DNA from: an archaeon | GTDB lineage: Archaea > Nanobdellota > Nanobdellia > Woesearchaeales > WJKL01 | Assembly (NCBI GenBank): GCA_020056025.1 | Contig: JAGVIO010000064.1 | Span: 1-21,574 of the forward strand | Direction: 5' to 3' | Length of the DNA: 21,574 nt | Part shown: piece by piece, positions 1 through 5,331 of the stretch | How positions within the stretch are numbered: position 1 is the stretch's first letter | How the letters are laid out: each line of letters begins with the position of its first letter | The notes under the pieces: generated by a model | Told to the model about the DNA's origin: nothing | What the model saw: the letters and a program-made list of their open reading frames with translations, nothing else | The model's database searches: none | Translations under genes and position numbers: made by a program

Positions 1-816
1 AATCTTGTATTTCTTAGCACGCGCAAGTATGTAAGGAAGGTCAAACCCGTCTGAAAAATATCCTGCAAGTATATCTGGCCTGTGATGGTCGACAATCTCT
101 TTGAATCTCTGCAAAAGCTCTGCTTCTCCGTCTACAAATTCAATGTAATTCTCTTTTGTCTTGAATGTCTTCCAGGTAATCACCTTTTTGAAATCCTTGC
201 CGCAGAAAGCGAGCATCAGGATAGGGTTTGCTTCTGTGTCCATTCCTTTTCCATGAGGGTTGTAGGTCTCAATGTCAAAAGCAAGGATATTCTGATAAGG
301 CAAAGAATCAGTTGCAGCCTGCTCAACATGCTTTGCTGAAAAGCACTGCACTCTGCTGTGCATAGGCACAAACTCGCCTTCTGCTTTGACCAAAGTGAAT
401 GGGATTATATTTTTGTCAATAAAATACCTTCTTGTGAAAGGGAAATCATATTCATGTATTGATTCTATGATATCCCATTCTTTGATGACATCCCTTATTA
501 TAGGCACATCATGCGGCAGCTGTGTAAAAACCCTTACAGCTGTCTTTGGCCTGCCAAGATAATTCTTTTCAGCAGTTTCTGCTGAGACAACTTTTGCAGT
601 CATGCCTTTGTTCTCAACAGCGATTTTCACAACCTTTTGGCAGAATTCATTGATCTGGTTATTGTCTTTCAGGAAAACATAGAAATAAGGCCTGAAGTCA
701 GGATCAATCACACAGATCTGCTGGTTGTCCTGCGTCCTTCCGTACAAATAAATAGAAGCCCTGTCATCTGTCAGCCTGTAGGTCGCATCTGTCGGATAAA
801 ATTGCAATTTAACCAT
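1..816 (-). CDS. polB: Family-B DNA polymerase, N-terminal part (cut by window edge)
   Basis: Replicative/repair DNA polymerase of family B with 3'-5' proofreading. The ATG at 816 opens 272 codons without a stop and runs off the window, so only the N-terminal and exonuclease regions are visible; the palm and catalytic DTD motif lie outside. Around residues 190-200 there is AFDIETYNP, the Exo I motif with the DIE metal ligands. Near the end there is AGYFSDGFDLPY, which matches Exo II (usual form GYNxDxFDxPY, here with F in place of N). The sequence starts MVKLQFYPTDATYR, as archaeal PolB N-terminal domains do. It lies 40 nt downstream of the histone-fold gene on the same strand, with a hairpin between them. 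No good TATA box sits 25 nt before this ATG, so it may be read from the histone promoter. Family assignment is firm; whether it is the main replicase cannot be told here. Confidence 0.93.
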   Translation of the reverse strand, partial: MVKLQFYPTDATYRLTDDRASIYLYGRTQDNQQICVIDPDFRPYFYVFLKDNNQINEFCQKVVKIAVENKGMTAKVVSAETAEKNYLGRPKTAVRVFTQLPHDVPIIRDVIKEWDIIESIHEYDFPFTRRYFIDKNIIPFTLVKAEGEFVPMHSRVQCFSAKHVEQAATDSLPYQNILAFDIETYNPHGKGMDTEANPILMLAFCGKDFKKVITWKTFKTKENYIEFVDGEAELLQRFKEIVDHHRPDILAGYFSDGFDLPYILARAKKYKI

Positions 817-830
817 AATTATAATAAAAA

Positions 831-850
831 CAAGGGCTCATGCCCTTTTG
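831..850 (-). terminator. Hairpin plus T-tract between histone gene and polB
   Basis: On the minus strand AAGGGC (with flanking A/C) pairs with GCCCTT around a 4-nt loop and is followed by a T-rich run (GTTTTTATTATAA). It sits 7 nt after the histone stop codon and just before the polB ATG. It looks like a terminator or processing hairpin. Because polB has no obvious promoter of its own, leaky termination is possible. Confidence 0.5.
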
Positions 851-856
851 TAAAAA

Positions 857-1018
857 TCAAAAGTCCTTTGCCATCAAAGTCTTTCTGCCGTTTGCCTTTG
901 CCCTTTCAGCAGCATCCTTGATAAGCTGGTCCACTCTCCTGTTGAGCGCTTCTGGCACATCTGCTGAAACACTCATCCCCGGAACAGCGCTTTTGATCTT
1001 TGCTTTGACTATCAACAT
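857..1018 (-). CDS. Minimal histone-fold DNA-binding protein (53 aa)
   Basis: Small archaeal histone-fold protein, expected to dimerise and bind DNA. Residues 17-53 contain the long alpha-2 helix and the loop AKANGRKTLMAKDF, which aligns with the histone signature AKHAGRKTIKAEDI. The N-terminus (MLIVKAKIKSAVPGM) replaces the usual alpha-1, and the protein stops right after KDF, so most of alpha-3 is missing compared with classical 66-70 aa archaeal histones. An upstream in-frame ATG at 1024 exists, but the GGTGA ribosome-binding site lies immediately before it and is properly spaced (about 6 nt) only for the ATG at 1018, so 1018 was chosen. A BRE/TATA promoter lies about 45 nt upstream. It could also be grouped with the NFYB/DUF1931-like short histone-fold proteins common in DPANN genomes. 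Confidence 0.75.
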   Translation of the reverse strand: MLIVKAKIKSAVPGMSVSADVPEALNRRVDQLIKDAAERAKANGRKTLMAKDF

Positions 1019-1059
1019 AGGCATTCACCCCACTTTTAGTGAAGATTATAGGACGATTG

Positions 1060-1075
1060 TTTATAAAGGTTTCGG
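1060..1075 (-). promoter_or_regulatory. BRE/TATA promoter of the histone-fold gene
   Basis: Minus strand reads CCGAAACCTTTATAAAC, a purine-rich BRE followed by a good archaeal TATA box. Its centre is about 46 nt before the ATG at 1018, which leaves a short leader that carries the GGTGA ribosome-binding site. Confidence 0.65.
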
Positions 1076-1091
1076 CGTATAAAAAGGAAAT

Positions 1092-1211
1092 TTATAATCC
1101 TGCTTCTTTCTTAACCTGCTCAAGAGTTTTGAATTTGCCTTTCTTTATCTCTGCGCGGGATTCAGCCAGCTCTCTCTTTGTCTCCTCGTTTATCTGTATT
1201 GTTGTTGCCAT
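1092..1211 (-). CDS. 39-aa antitoxin-like small protein
   Basis: Short reading frame beginning MATTIQINEETKRELAESR and ending in a charged helix (KTLEQVKKEAGL). A beta-strand of alternating hydrophobics (TTIQI) followed by an ExKRxL helix is the usual pattern at the N-terminus of ribbon-helix-helix antitoxins of archaeal VapB type. No toxin gene adjoins it, so a toxin-antitoxin role is not supported here; it may be an orphan DNA-binding protein. An AT-rich TATA-like stretch (GATATAAAAACC at about 1248-1260 on the minus strand) could be its promoter. It ends 16 nt before the histone TATA/BRE element. Confidence 0.6.
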   Translation of the reverse strand: MATTIQINEETKRELAESRAEIKKGKFKTLEQVKKEAGL

Positions 1212-1283
1212 AACAATCTATAGAGGGTTATAATATTTGAATGTTTTGGTTTTTATATCAAGAATCAGTTTCTTTTCGCCAGA

Positions 1284-1302
1284 CTTTTCTTTAAAAGAAA
1301 AG
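1284..1302. repeat. 19-bp perfect palindrome in divergent promoter region
   Basis: CTTTTCTTTAAAAGAAAAG has 9-bp arms around a central A. It lies between the divergent antitoxin-like gene and nadM, about 32 nt upstream of the nadM TATA box, where an operator would be placed. Being A/T and purine/pyrimidine biased, it could partly be chance. Confidence 0.45.
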
Positions 1303-1333
1303 GCTGCCTTAAACTAAGTTTTTCAAAGTTAAC

Positions 1334-1342
1334 TTTATATAA
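1334..1342 (+). promoter_or_regulatory. TATA box of nadM
   Basis: TTTATATAA centred 26 nt before the nadM ATG at 1364. This spacing puts the transcription start at or next to the start codon, so the mRNA is probably leaderless. Confidence 0.75.
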
Positions 1343-1363
1343 CTCCTTGCCTTTATAAGAAAA

Positions 1364-1843
1364 ATGTCAAAAGCATTGTTCATAGGACGATTCCAGCCAT
1401 TCCATAAAGGCCATCTTGAAGCTGTTAAGCAGATTCTTAAGCAGCATTCTTTGATTTACATTGGCATTGGAGGAACATCTGGACTAAACAATCCTTTTAC
1501 TATTGAAGAAAGGGCTGAAATGATTAAAAATGCAATGAAAGCAGAGAAAATTAAGAATTATAAGATTATTGCAATACATGACACTGGAAATGACATTGCG
1601 TGGATAAAAGAATTGAATTCTTTGTGCCCTGACTTTGATGTTGCATATACAGGCAACAAATGGACAGCAGGCTGCATAAAAAAGATGGGCAAGAAAGTTA
1701 AAAAAATGAAAAGATATTTTGGCTTGCATGCAACAGGCATAAGAAAAAAGATTAAAGAAAACAAAAACTGGGAAAAGTATGTTCCCAAAGCTGTTGCAAA
1801 ATATTTGAAAAAAATAAAAGCAGAAAAAAGGCTGCTGGATTAA
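1364..1843 (+). CDS. nadM: Nicotinamide-nucleotide adenylyltransferase, archaeal type
   Basis: Joins NMN with ATP to make NAD+ and pyrophosphate in the cytoplasm, the last common step of NAD synthesis and salvage. Residues 8-17 are GRFQPFHKGH, the nucleotidyltransferase motif with the two ATP-phosphate-binding histidines (H14, H17). The stretch GIGGTSGLNNPFTIEER (about 34-50) matches the archaeal GSAQxSHTxxNPFTxxER region, though SHT is not kept. The late ISxTxIR motif appears as LHATGIRKKI near residue 125, retaining T and R. The length of 159 aa is close to, slightly under, the usual 165-180. A TATA box 26 nt upstream fixes the start. The next gene has its own TATA box, so nadM is probably transcribed alone. 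The altered motif leaves some room for a related adenylyltransferase. Confidence 0.9.
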   Translation: MSKALFIGRFQPFHKGHLEAVKQILKQHSLIYIGIGGTSGLNNPFTIEERAEMIKNAMKAEKIKNYKIIAIHDTGNDIAWIKELNSLCPDFDVAYTGNKWTAGCIKKMGKKVKKMKRYFGLHATGIRKKIKENKNWEKYVPKAVAKYLKKIKAEKRLLD

Positions 1844-1870
1844 GCAAAGCAAAACCATAAGCCGAAAGGA

Positions 1871-1879
1871 TTATAAACA
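1871..1879 (+). promoter_or_regulatory. TATA box of the winged-helix gene
   Basis: TTATAAACA preceded by GAAAGGA (BRE-like), centred about 28 nt before the ATG at 1903. A leaderless or nearly leaderless mRNA is implied. Confidence 0.6.
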
Positions 1880-1902
1880 TAAATTGCTTTACAAGGGATA
1901 AG

Positions 1903-2256
1903 ATGGCAAAAATAAGCAAAAAACATTTGTTTGTATTGTTTGCTCTTAGAAGATACCTCGAAAAAGTAAATTTGAAATTCTCAGACAAGCCTTTGCATGC
2001 GTCTGTGTCAAAGATTGCGTTCATCAAGCTATTGAAAGATTCTAAAATAATTGACAAGTCAGAAAGAGGCCTGTATCTTAATCTTGAAATATTGGGAAAA
2101 AAGAAATTGATACAGTATGAAAACAAATTCTTAAAAATTACTGAAAAGGGCCTGAAGAAAGCAGACGAGCTTGAAAATGAGATAAAGCCGTATCTTGTTC
2201 TTATAGAAGAGATTGAAAAGGTAAAGTCAAAGTCTGCGCAGAGCTATTTTACATAA
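1903..2256 (+). CDS. Winged-helix DNA-binding protein (117 aa)
   Basis: Small basic protein, probably a transcription regulator, though its targets are unknown. Helical N-terminus (KKHLFVLFALRRYLEKVN), then a helix-turn-helix-like stretch (SVSKIAFIKLLKDSKIIDKS) and a wing-like segment ending in YENKFLKITEKGLKKADEL. The wording LKITEKGLKKA is typical of the recognition-helix/wing and following helix in PadR- or ArsR-like archaeal wHTH proteins. The C-terminus is a charged helix that could dimerise. It stands between nadM and the HIT gene, on the same strand but with gaps of 59 and 66 nt. The fold assignment rests on pattern only. Confidence 0.6.
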   Translation: MAKISKKHLFVLFALRRYLEKVNLKFSDKPLHASVSKIAFIKLLKDSKIIDKSERGLYLNLEILGKKKLIQYENKFLKITEKGLKKADELENEIKPYLVLIEEIEKVKSKSAQSYFT

Positions 2257-2322
2257 ATCTATTTCCGATACGTTTTTAAATTTCAAGGTTTATTCTGCAT
2301 ATATGGTCTGGGCAAAGGTAAA

Positions 2323-2748
2323 ATGACAAAAACATGCAGCAAATGCAATTTCAAATCTGACTTGATACTGAAAAAGTATCCTCATTGGATTGCAGTTGTT
2401 TCAGAAAGCCCTACTCCCATCGGCTGGATTTACATTATTCTTAAGAGGCACGCTGAATATTTTGATGAGCTGACAGATGCTGAGCTTATTGAGCTTAAGA
2501 AGATAATCAAAGAGCTGAAAAAAGTGCTGATAAAAGCATTCAACCCAGACTGGTTTAATGTGATGCAGATGGGAAACATGTCAAGGCATATACATTTTCA
2601 CCTGATCCCAAGGTACAAACACAAAATCAGGTTTGCAAACAGAACATTTTCAGACCCAGACTATGGAAACATGCTGGTAAACAGGTATAAGCCCGCTAAT
2701 AAAATTTTTTTATTGAAACTGAAGGCTTATCTTAAAAGCAAATTATAA
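2323..2748 (+). CDS. HIT-family nucleotide hydrolase/transferase
   Basis: Histidine-triad protein acting on adenylated substrates or dinucleotides (for example AMP-lysine, ApnA). The catalytic triad H-I-H-F-H-L-I is at residues 89-95, with H91 the expected nucleophile, preceded by NVMQMGNMSRH. An N-terminal CxxC (C5, C8) resembles the zinc-binding half seen in many HIT proteins. Length of 141 aa is normal. An AAAGGT ribosome-binding site precedes the ATG. The small membrane-protein gene begins 19 nt downstream, so the two are probably cotranscribed. The neighbouring Fic and nucleotidyltransferase genes produce adenylylated products, so a role in removing AMP groups is an attractive but untested idea. 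Confidence 0.92.
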   Translation: MTKTCSKCNFKSDLILKKYPHWIAVVSESPTPIGWIYIILKRHAEYFDELTDAELIELKKIIKELKKVLIKAFNPDWFNVMQMGNMSRHIHFHLIPRYKHKIRFANRTFSDPDYGNMLVNRYKPANKIFLLKLKAYLKSKL

Positions 2749-2767
2749 TCAAAACGAGGTGCAAACT

Positions 2768-2989
2768 ATGGACAAGAAAATTCAAAAAACCGCAAACAAG
2801 AACATTCCTAAAATAAGATGTTTCAGATGCCATACAGGAACTTCCGGCTATGGCCTTGGCTTTATCGGAGCAGCTGTTTATTATATCTCAACTGCAACAG
2901 GATTCTGGATGGGTGTTTTAGGCATACTGAAAGCATTGGTCTGGCCTGCATTCCTGGTGTATGGATTGCTGAAATTCTTAGGTATGTGA
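2768..2989 (+). CDS. Small two-helix membrane protein (73 aa)
   Basis: Not a family I can name. The N-terminus is basic and cytosolic-looking (MDKKIQKTANKNIPK), followed by CFRC (CxxC near residues 18-21) and two hydrophobic segments (YGLGFIGAAVYYISTATGF and VLGILKALVWPAFLVYGLL). GAGGTG at 2756-2761 is correctly spaced for the ATG at 2768; the GTG at 2759 overlaps that ribosome-binding site and is rejected as start. The gene's last codons (KFLGM and stop) lie inside the 55-bp segment that is repeated before the Fic gene. The CxxC could bind a metal or form a disulfide. Confidence 0.72.
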   Translation: MDKKIQKTANKNIPKIRCFRCHTGTSGYGLGFIGAAVYYISTATGFWMGVLGILKALVWPAFLVYGLLKFLGM

Positions 2990-3026
2990 AAAATAGTTGT
3001 CCACAAAATAGAAAGGTTTATATATA
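2971..3026 (+). repeat. Promoter repeat, copy 1 (before MNT-HEPN)
   Basis: About 55 bp repeated at 4227-4281 with one indel and a substitution or two. It spans the last codons of the membrane-protein gene, a TTGTCCACA half-site (2997-3005), a GAAAG BRE-like stretch and the TATA box GGTTTATATATA. It serves as the promoter of the HTH-nucleotidyltransferase gene. At exactly the +31 position used by the Fic operator there is only a degenerate second half-site (TATTAACAA). Confidence 0.9.
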
Positions 3027-3039
3027 CTATTAACAATCA

Positions 3040-3055
3040 GTTAATAACTATTAAC
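3040..3055. promoter_or_regulatory. Inverted repeat operator before HTH-nucleotidyltransferase
   Basis: GTTAATA-AC-TATTAAC is a perfect dyad with 7-bp arms lying just downstream of the TATA box and about 17 nt before the ATG. A further ACTATTAAC copy starts at 3026, 21 bp from the one at 3047, i.e. two helical turns. This is where an autoregulating HTH protein would block transcription. Confidence 0.6.
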
Positions 3056-3071
3056 TAAAAGGAAATAGCAA

Positions 3072-3674
3072 ATGAAAACCGACAAGCCAAGCACAAAAAT
3101 CATGAAAATCCTGCTCAAGGACCTTGCAATAAAGCCAACCATAACATCATTATCTAAAGAAACAGGCATGAGCAGGGTAGGAATCTGGAAAGTCCTTAAA
3201 AAGATGGAAACAGAAAAGCTTATCATTCTTTCTTCAGCTGGAACAGGAAAAACAAGCACATATCTCATAGGCTTAAACTGGGAGAATCCTATTGTAGAGA
3301 AAACCCTGGCTTTATCTTTGACTGAAGATGTATTGCAAAATCAAAGGTGGCGCAGTAATTTTGCAGAGCTTGAAAACAAGGCAGATTTTCTTGTGATCTA
3401 TGGAAGCATAATCTCTTCGCCAAAAGAAGCCAATGACATTGACATCTTAAATATTGTTTCTAACAAGAGCAAGTTTCTGGATATTGATGAATCGATAAGG
3501 AAAATCCAAAAAACCCAAATCAAGAAAATCCATGCTCTGAGCTTCACGCAGGCAGAATTTAAGCAGGAGCTTGAAAAGCCAAACAAAGCTTTCATTGATG
3601 CAGTCAGGAAAGGCATAGTATTGTTTGGCCAGGAAAAATTCATTAAGTTCATGAGAGGCGTAATTAAAAAATGA
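3072..3674 (+). CDS. HTH-MNT nucleotidyltransferase (putative antitoxin)
   Basis: Two-part protein. Residues about 8-65 are a winged helix-turn-helix (ITSLSKETGMSRVGIWKVLK), expected to bind DNA. Residues about 95-200 are a minimal nucleotidyltransferase of the MNT/DNA-polymerase-beta type, with the diagnostic G111-S112 and D122-x-D124 (YGSIISSPKEANDIDIL). In characterised HepT/MntA-type pairs, MNT proteins neutralise the HEPN toxin by adding AMP to it. The next gene overlaps by 4 nt (ATGA) and is HEPN-like, so the pair is very probably a toxin-antitoxin module in which the antitoxin is also the repressor. The ribosome-binding site is AAAAGGA. The promoter is the repeated 55-bp segment, and a dyad at 3040-3055 suggests autoregulation. 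Toxin and antitoxin roles are inferred. Confidence 0.87.
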   Translation: MKTDKPSTKIMKILLKDLAIKPTITSLSKETGMSRVGIWKVLKKMETEKLIILSSAGTGKTSTYLIGLNWENPIVEKTLALSLTEDVLQNQRWRSNFAELENKADFLVIYGSIISSPKEANDIDILNIVSNKSKFLDIDESIRKIQKTQIKKIHALSFTQAEFKQELEKPNKAFIDAVRKGIVLFGQEKFIKFMRGVIKK

Positions 3675-4207
3675 CGAAAGAAGTCAGGGATTGTTTTGTG
3701 CTTGCCTTAAAAGATGAAAAGAAAGGCAAGAAGCATAAGGGCCTTCTTATTGCAAAGCCGGATAACAAAGCAGCAGAAGAATATATCGCCAAGGCAAAAA
3801 TAAACTTGCAGCTCTGTGACCTGTACAAGGCGCAGGGGTATGACTACAAGATTCCTGAAGAATGGTTTTATACCCTTTATTATTGTGCATTGGCTATCCT
3901 GTCAAAGTTTGGAATTGAAAGCAGAAGCCAAAAATGCACAGCTGCCTTTTTGCGGTATGCCAAGGCCAACAGCTTGATAGATTATGACGATGACTTTATT
4001 GACAGAATCACTGTTTACAGCTCGAAGGAAGAAAAATCAGATGTGGACGAGAGGGAAGCTGCAAGATACGGCTCGTCTATAACCAGCAAGGAAGTTGAAG
4101 CCAAGCATGAGTATATGAACAATATCTGCAAAAAGGCAATTTCACAGGCTGAAGAAATAGTTTTCTCTGACAAGGAATTTAAGGTTCCTAAAGATTTGTA
4201 TGAATAA
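3671..4207 (+). CDS. HEPN-like protein (putative toxin partner)
   Basis: All-helical protein of 178 aa. After a basic lead, residues 33-83 (AAEEYIAKAKINL and WFYTLYYCALAILSKFGIESRS) follow the HEPN pattern in which an aromatic helix precedes KxxGI. HEPN toxins are RNases with an RX4-6H active site, and HepT carries RX4HXY. Here the corresponding late segment is EREAARYGSSI, with R128 and Y133 but no histidine, so the RNase centre looks altered or lost. Y133 might still be a target of AMP addition, by analogy. Start overlaps the nucleotidyltransferase stop (ATGA), implying translational coupling. It could alternatively be an inactive binding partner. Confidence 0.78.
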   Translation: MTKEVRDCFVLALKDEKKGKKHKGLLIAKPDNKAAEEYIAKAKINLQLCDLYKAQGYDYKIPEEWFYTLYYCALAILSKFGIESRSQKCTAAFLRYAKANSLIDYDDDFIDRITVYSSKEEKSDVDEREAARYGSSITSKEVEAKHEYMNNICKKAISQAEEIVFSDKEFKVPKDLYE

Positions 4208-4226
4208 AACTAACAGCCTTAATTTT

Positions 4227-4281
4227 GAAATTCTTAGGTATGTGAAATCAGTTGTCCACAAAATAGAAAGGTTTATATATA
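4227..4281 (+). repeat. Promoter repeat, copy 2 (before Fic)
   Basis: Second copy of the 2971-3026 segment. It still includes AAATTCTTAGGTATGTGA, which in copy 1 encodes the final KFLGM and stop of the small membrane protein. Here it encodes nothing, so this copy is the derived one. The TATA box GGTTTATATATAA (about 4270-4282) lies about 27 nt before the Fic ATG, implying a leaderless mRNA. Confidence 0.9.
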
Positions 4282-4291
4282 ATGTGGACAA
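4252..4291. promoter_or_regulatory. Fic promoter dyad TTGTCCACA-N22-TGTGGACAA
   Basis: Two perfect 9-bp inverted half-sites at 4252-4260 and 4283-4291 bracket the TATA box. Matching positions are 31 bp apart, about three helical turns, so a dimer could grip both and exclude TBP/TFB. Identical arms and identical spacing recur at 5206-5245. Confidence 0.8.
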
Positions 4292-4302
4292 TATAATATA
4301 GT

Positions 4303-5223
4303 ATGGCATACATAGACAAGGTCAAATCTGGAAGCAAAACATTCTATTACCTTGGAAAAACCCTGAGGGTAGGAGTCAATAAATGGAAGAAGATAAGGGT
4401 AAAATTAGGTACAGAAAAGCCTTCTAAGGGGATTATCGCAAAAAAACTTAAGGAGCTGATGCTTGAGCAGTATAAGATATACAATAATGATTTAATTGAT
4501 GCAAACAAGCTGGAAGTCATTGACGATTTCAGGGAAGTTTACCAGAATCATGTCAAGATCCTTCCCAAGACCGTCATTGAAAAAGAAGAGTCTGATTTTG
4601 TTATAAGGTTCACATACAACTCCAATGCGATAGAAGGAAACAGATTGACTTTGAGGGACACTTATCTTATAATCAATGAGAAGCAAATCCCTTCCGGCGC
4701 ACCTCCAAAAGATTATAATGAGGCGATTAATGGAAAAGAGGCGCTTGATTTCCTGAAAATGTATAAAGGCAAGCTGACAATTGAGTTTATTGAGAAATTG
4801 AATGGAATTTTAACGAAAAATACAGGAGTGGTTTATCCTGGCAGAATCAGGTTTTTTCAGGTAAAGATAGAAGGCGCTGATTTTGTCCCCCCTAATGAAA
4901 AGGATGTGCCAAGGCTGATTAAGGAAATGATTGATTTTTATTACGAGAACAAGAATAAGTTCCATCCTTTTGTGATGGCCTGCCTTATCCATGTCAAATT
5001 TGTTGAAATCCATCCATTTGAGGACGGGAACGGCAGGACAGGAAGAGCCTTGATGAACTGGGTCTTGATGAAAGCAGGATACCCTAAACTCTTTGTCCCT
5101 GTAAAAAACAGGCAGAAATATTACGAGGCAATTGATTTGCATAATGTAGGCAAACGCAAGGAATACTGCAATATGATGTTTGATGTAATGATAGACCAGA
5201 TTCACTTGTCCACAAATCGATAA
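4303..5223 (+). CDS. Fic-domain AMP-transferase with N-terminal inhibitory motif
   Basis: Fic (FIDO) enzymes move AMP, or sometimes another phosphate-containing group, from a nucleotide onto Ser/Thr/Tyr of target proteins. Residues 237-248 are HPFEDGNGRTGR, the complete active motif with catalytic H237, metal ligand E240/D241 region and phosphate-binding GNGR. Residues 107-112 are SNAIEG, matching the inhibitory (S/T)xxxE(G/N) helix with E111, so the enzyme should be self-restrained (class II). The flap is near IRFFQVKIEG (182-191). Residues 1-55 form a separate basic, strand-rich piece (FYYLGKTLRVG, KWKKIRVKLG) resembling AP2/integrase-arm-like N-termini, which may bind DNA. The start is set by the TATA box 27 nt upstream. 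A TTGTCCACA dyad flanks the gene at each end; the second overlaps the last codons. Confidence 0.95.
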   Translation: MAYIDKVKSGSKTFYYLGKTLRVGVNKWKKIRVKLGTEKPSKGIIAKKLKELMLEQYKIYNNDLIDANKLEVIDDFREVYQNHVKILPKTVIEKEESDFVIRFTYNSNAIEGNRLTLRDTYLIINEKQIPSGAPPKDYNEAINGKEALDFLKMYKGKLTIEFIEKLNGILTKNTGVVYPGRIRFFQVKIEGADFVPPNEKDVPRLIKEMIDFYYENKNKFHPFVMACLIHVKFVEIHPFEDGNGRTGRALMNWVLMKAGYPKLFVPVKNRQKYYEAIDLHNVGKRKEYCNMMFDVMIDQIHLSTNR

Positions 5224-5245
5224 TTGATTTCAAAAATGTGGACAA
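5206..5245. promoter_or_regulatory. Second TTGTCCACA-N22-TGTGGACAA dyad at the 3' end of fic
   Basis: Arms at 5206-5214 (inside the last Fic codons, encoding LSTN) and 5237-5245, again 31 bp apart, but the 22-bp interior is unrelated to the promoter copy and has no TATA box. It lies about 56 bp before the TATA box of the next gene, so it may co-regulate that gene or help form a loop with the upstream dyad. Confidence 0.75.
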
Positions 5246-5300
5246 TAAAATAATGCGATAGATTCCTTTCATTTTCTCTTATCTACTCCACCACAAATAT

Positions 5301-5310
5301 ATTTATAAAA
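5301..5310 (+). promoter_or_regulatory. TATA box of the 259-aa gene
   Basis: ATTTATAAAA within an AT-rich stretch, centred 26-27 nt before the ATG at 5332, as for leaderless archaeal genes. Confidence 0.7.
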
Positions 5311-5331
5311 TAAGGGCTGATTTTCATTATT

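Noticed and set aside
2759..2767. GTG start for the small membrane protein
   Set aside because: The GTG is part of the GAGGTG ribosome-binding site, which is well spaced for the ATG at 2768.
2997..5245. TTGTCCACA copies as DnaA boxes or a replication origin
   Set aside because: They resemble the bacterial TTATCCACA box, but archaea lack DnaA, no Orc1/Cdc6-type box cluster is seen, and the sites are arranged as paired operators around promoters.
2971..5245. Insertion sequence or integron carrying the Fic island
   Set aside because: No transposase or integrase gene and no terminal repeats beyond the operator dyads; cassette movement stays only a possibility.
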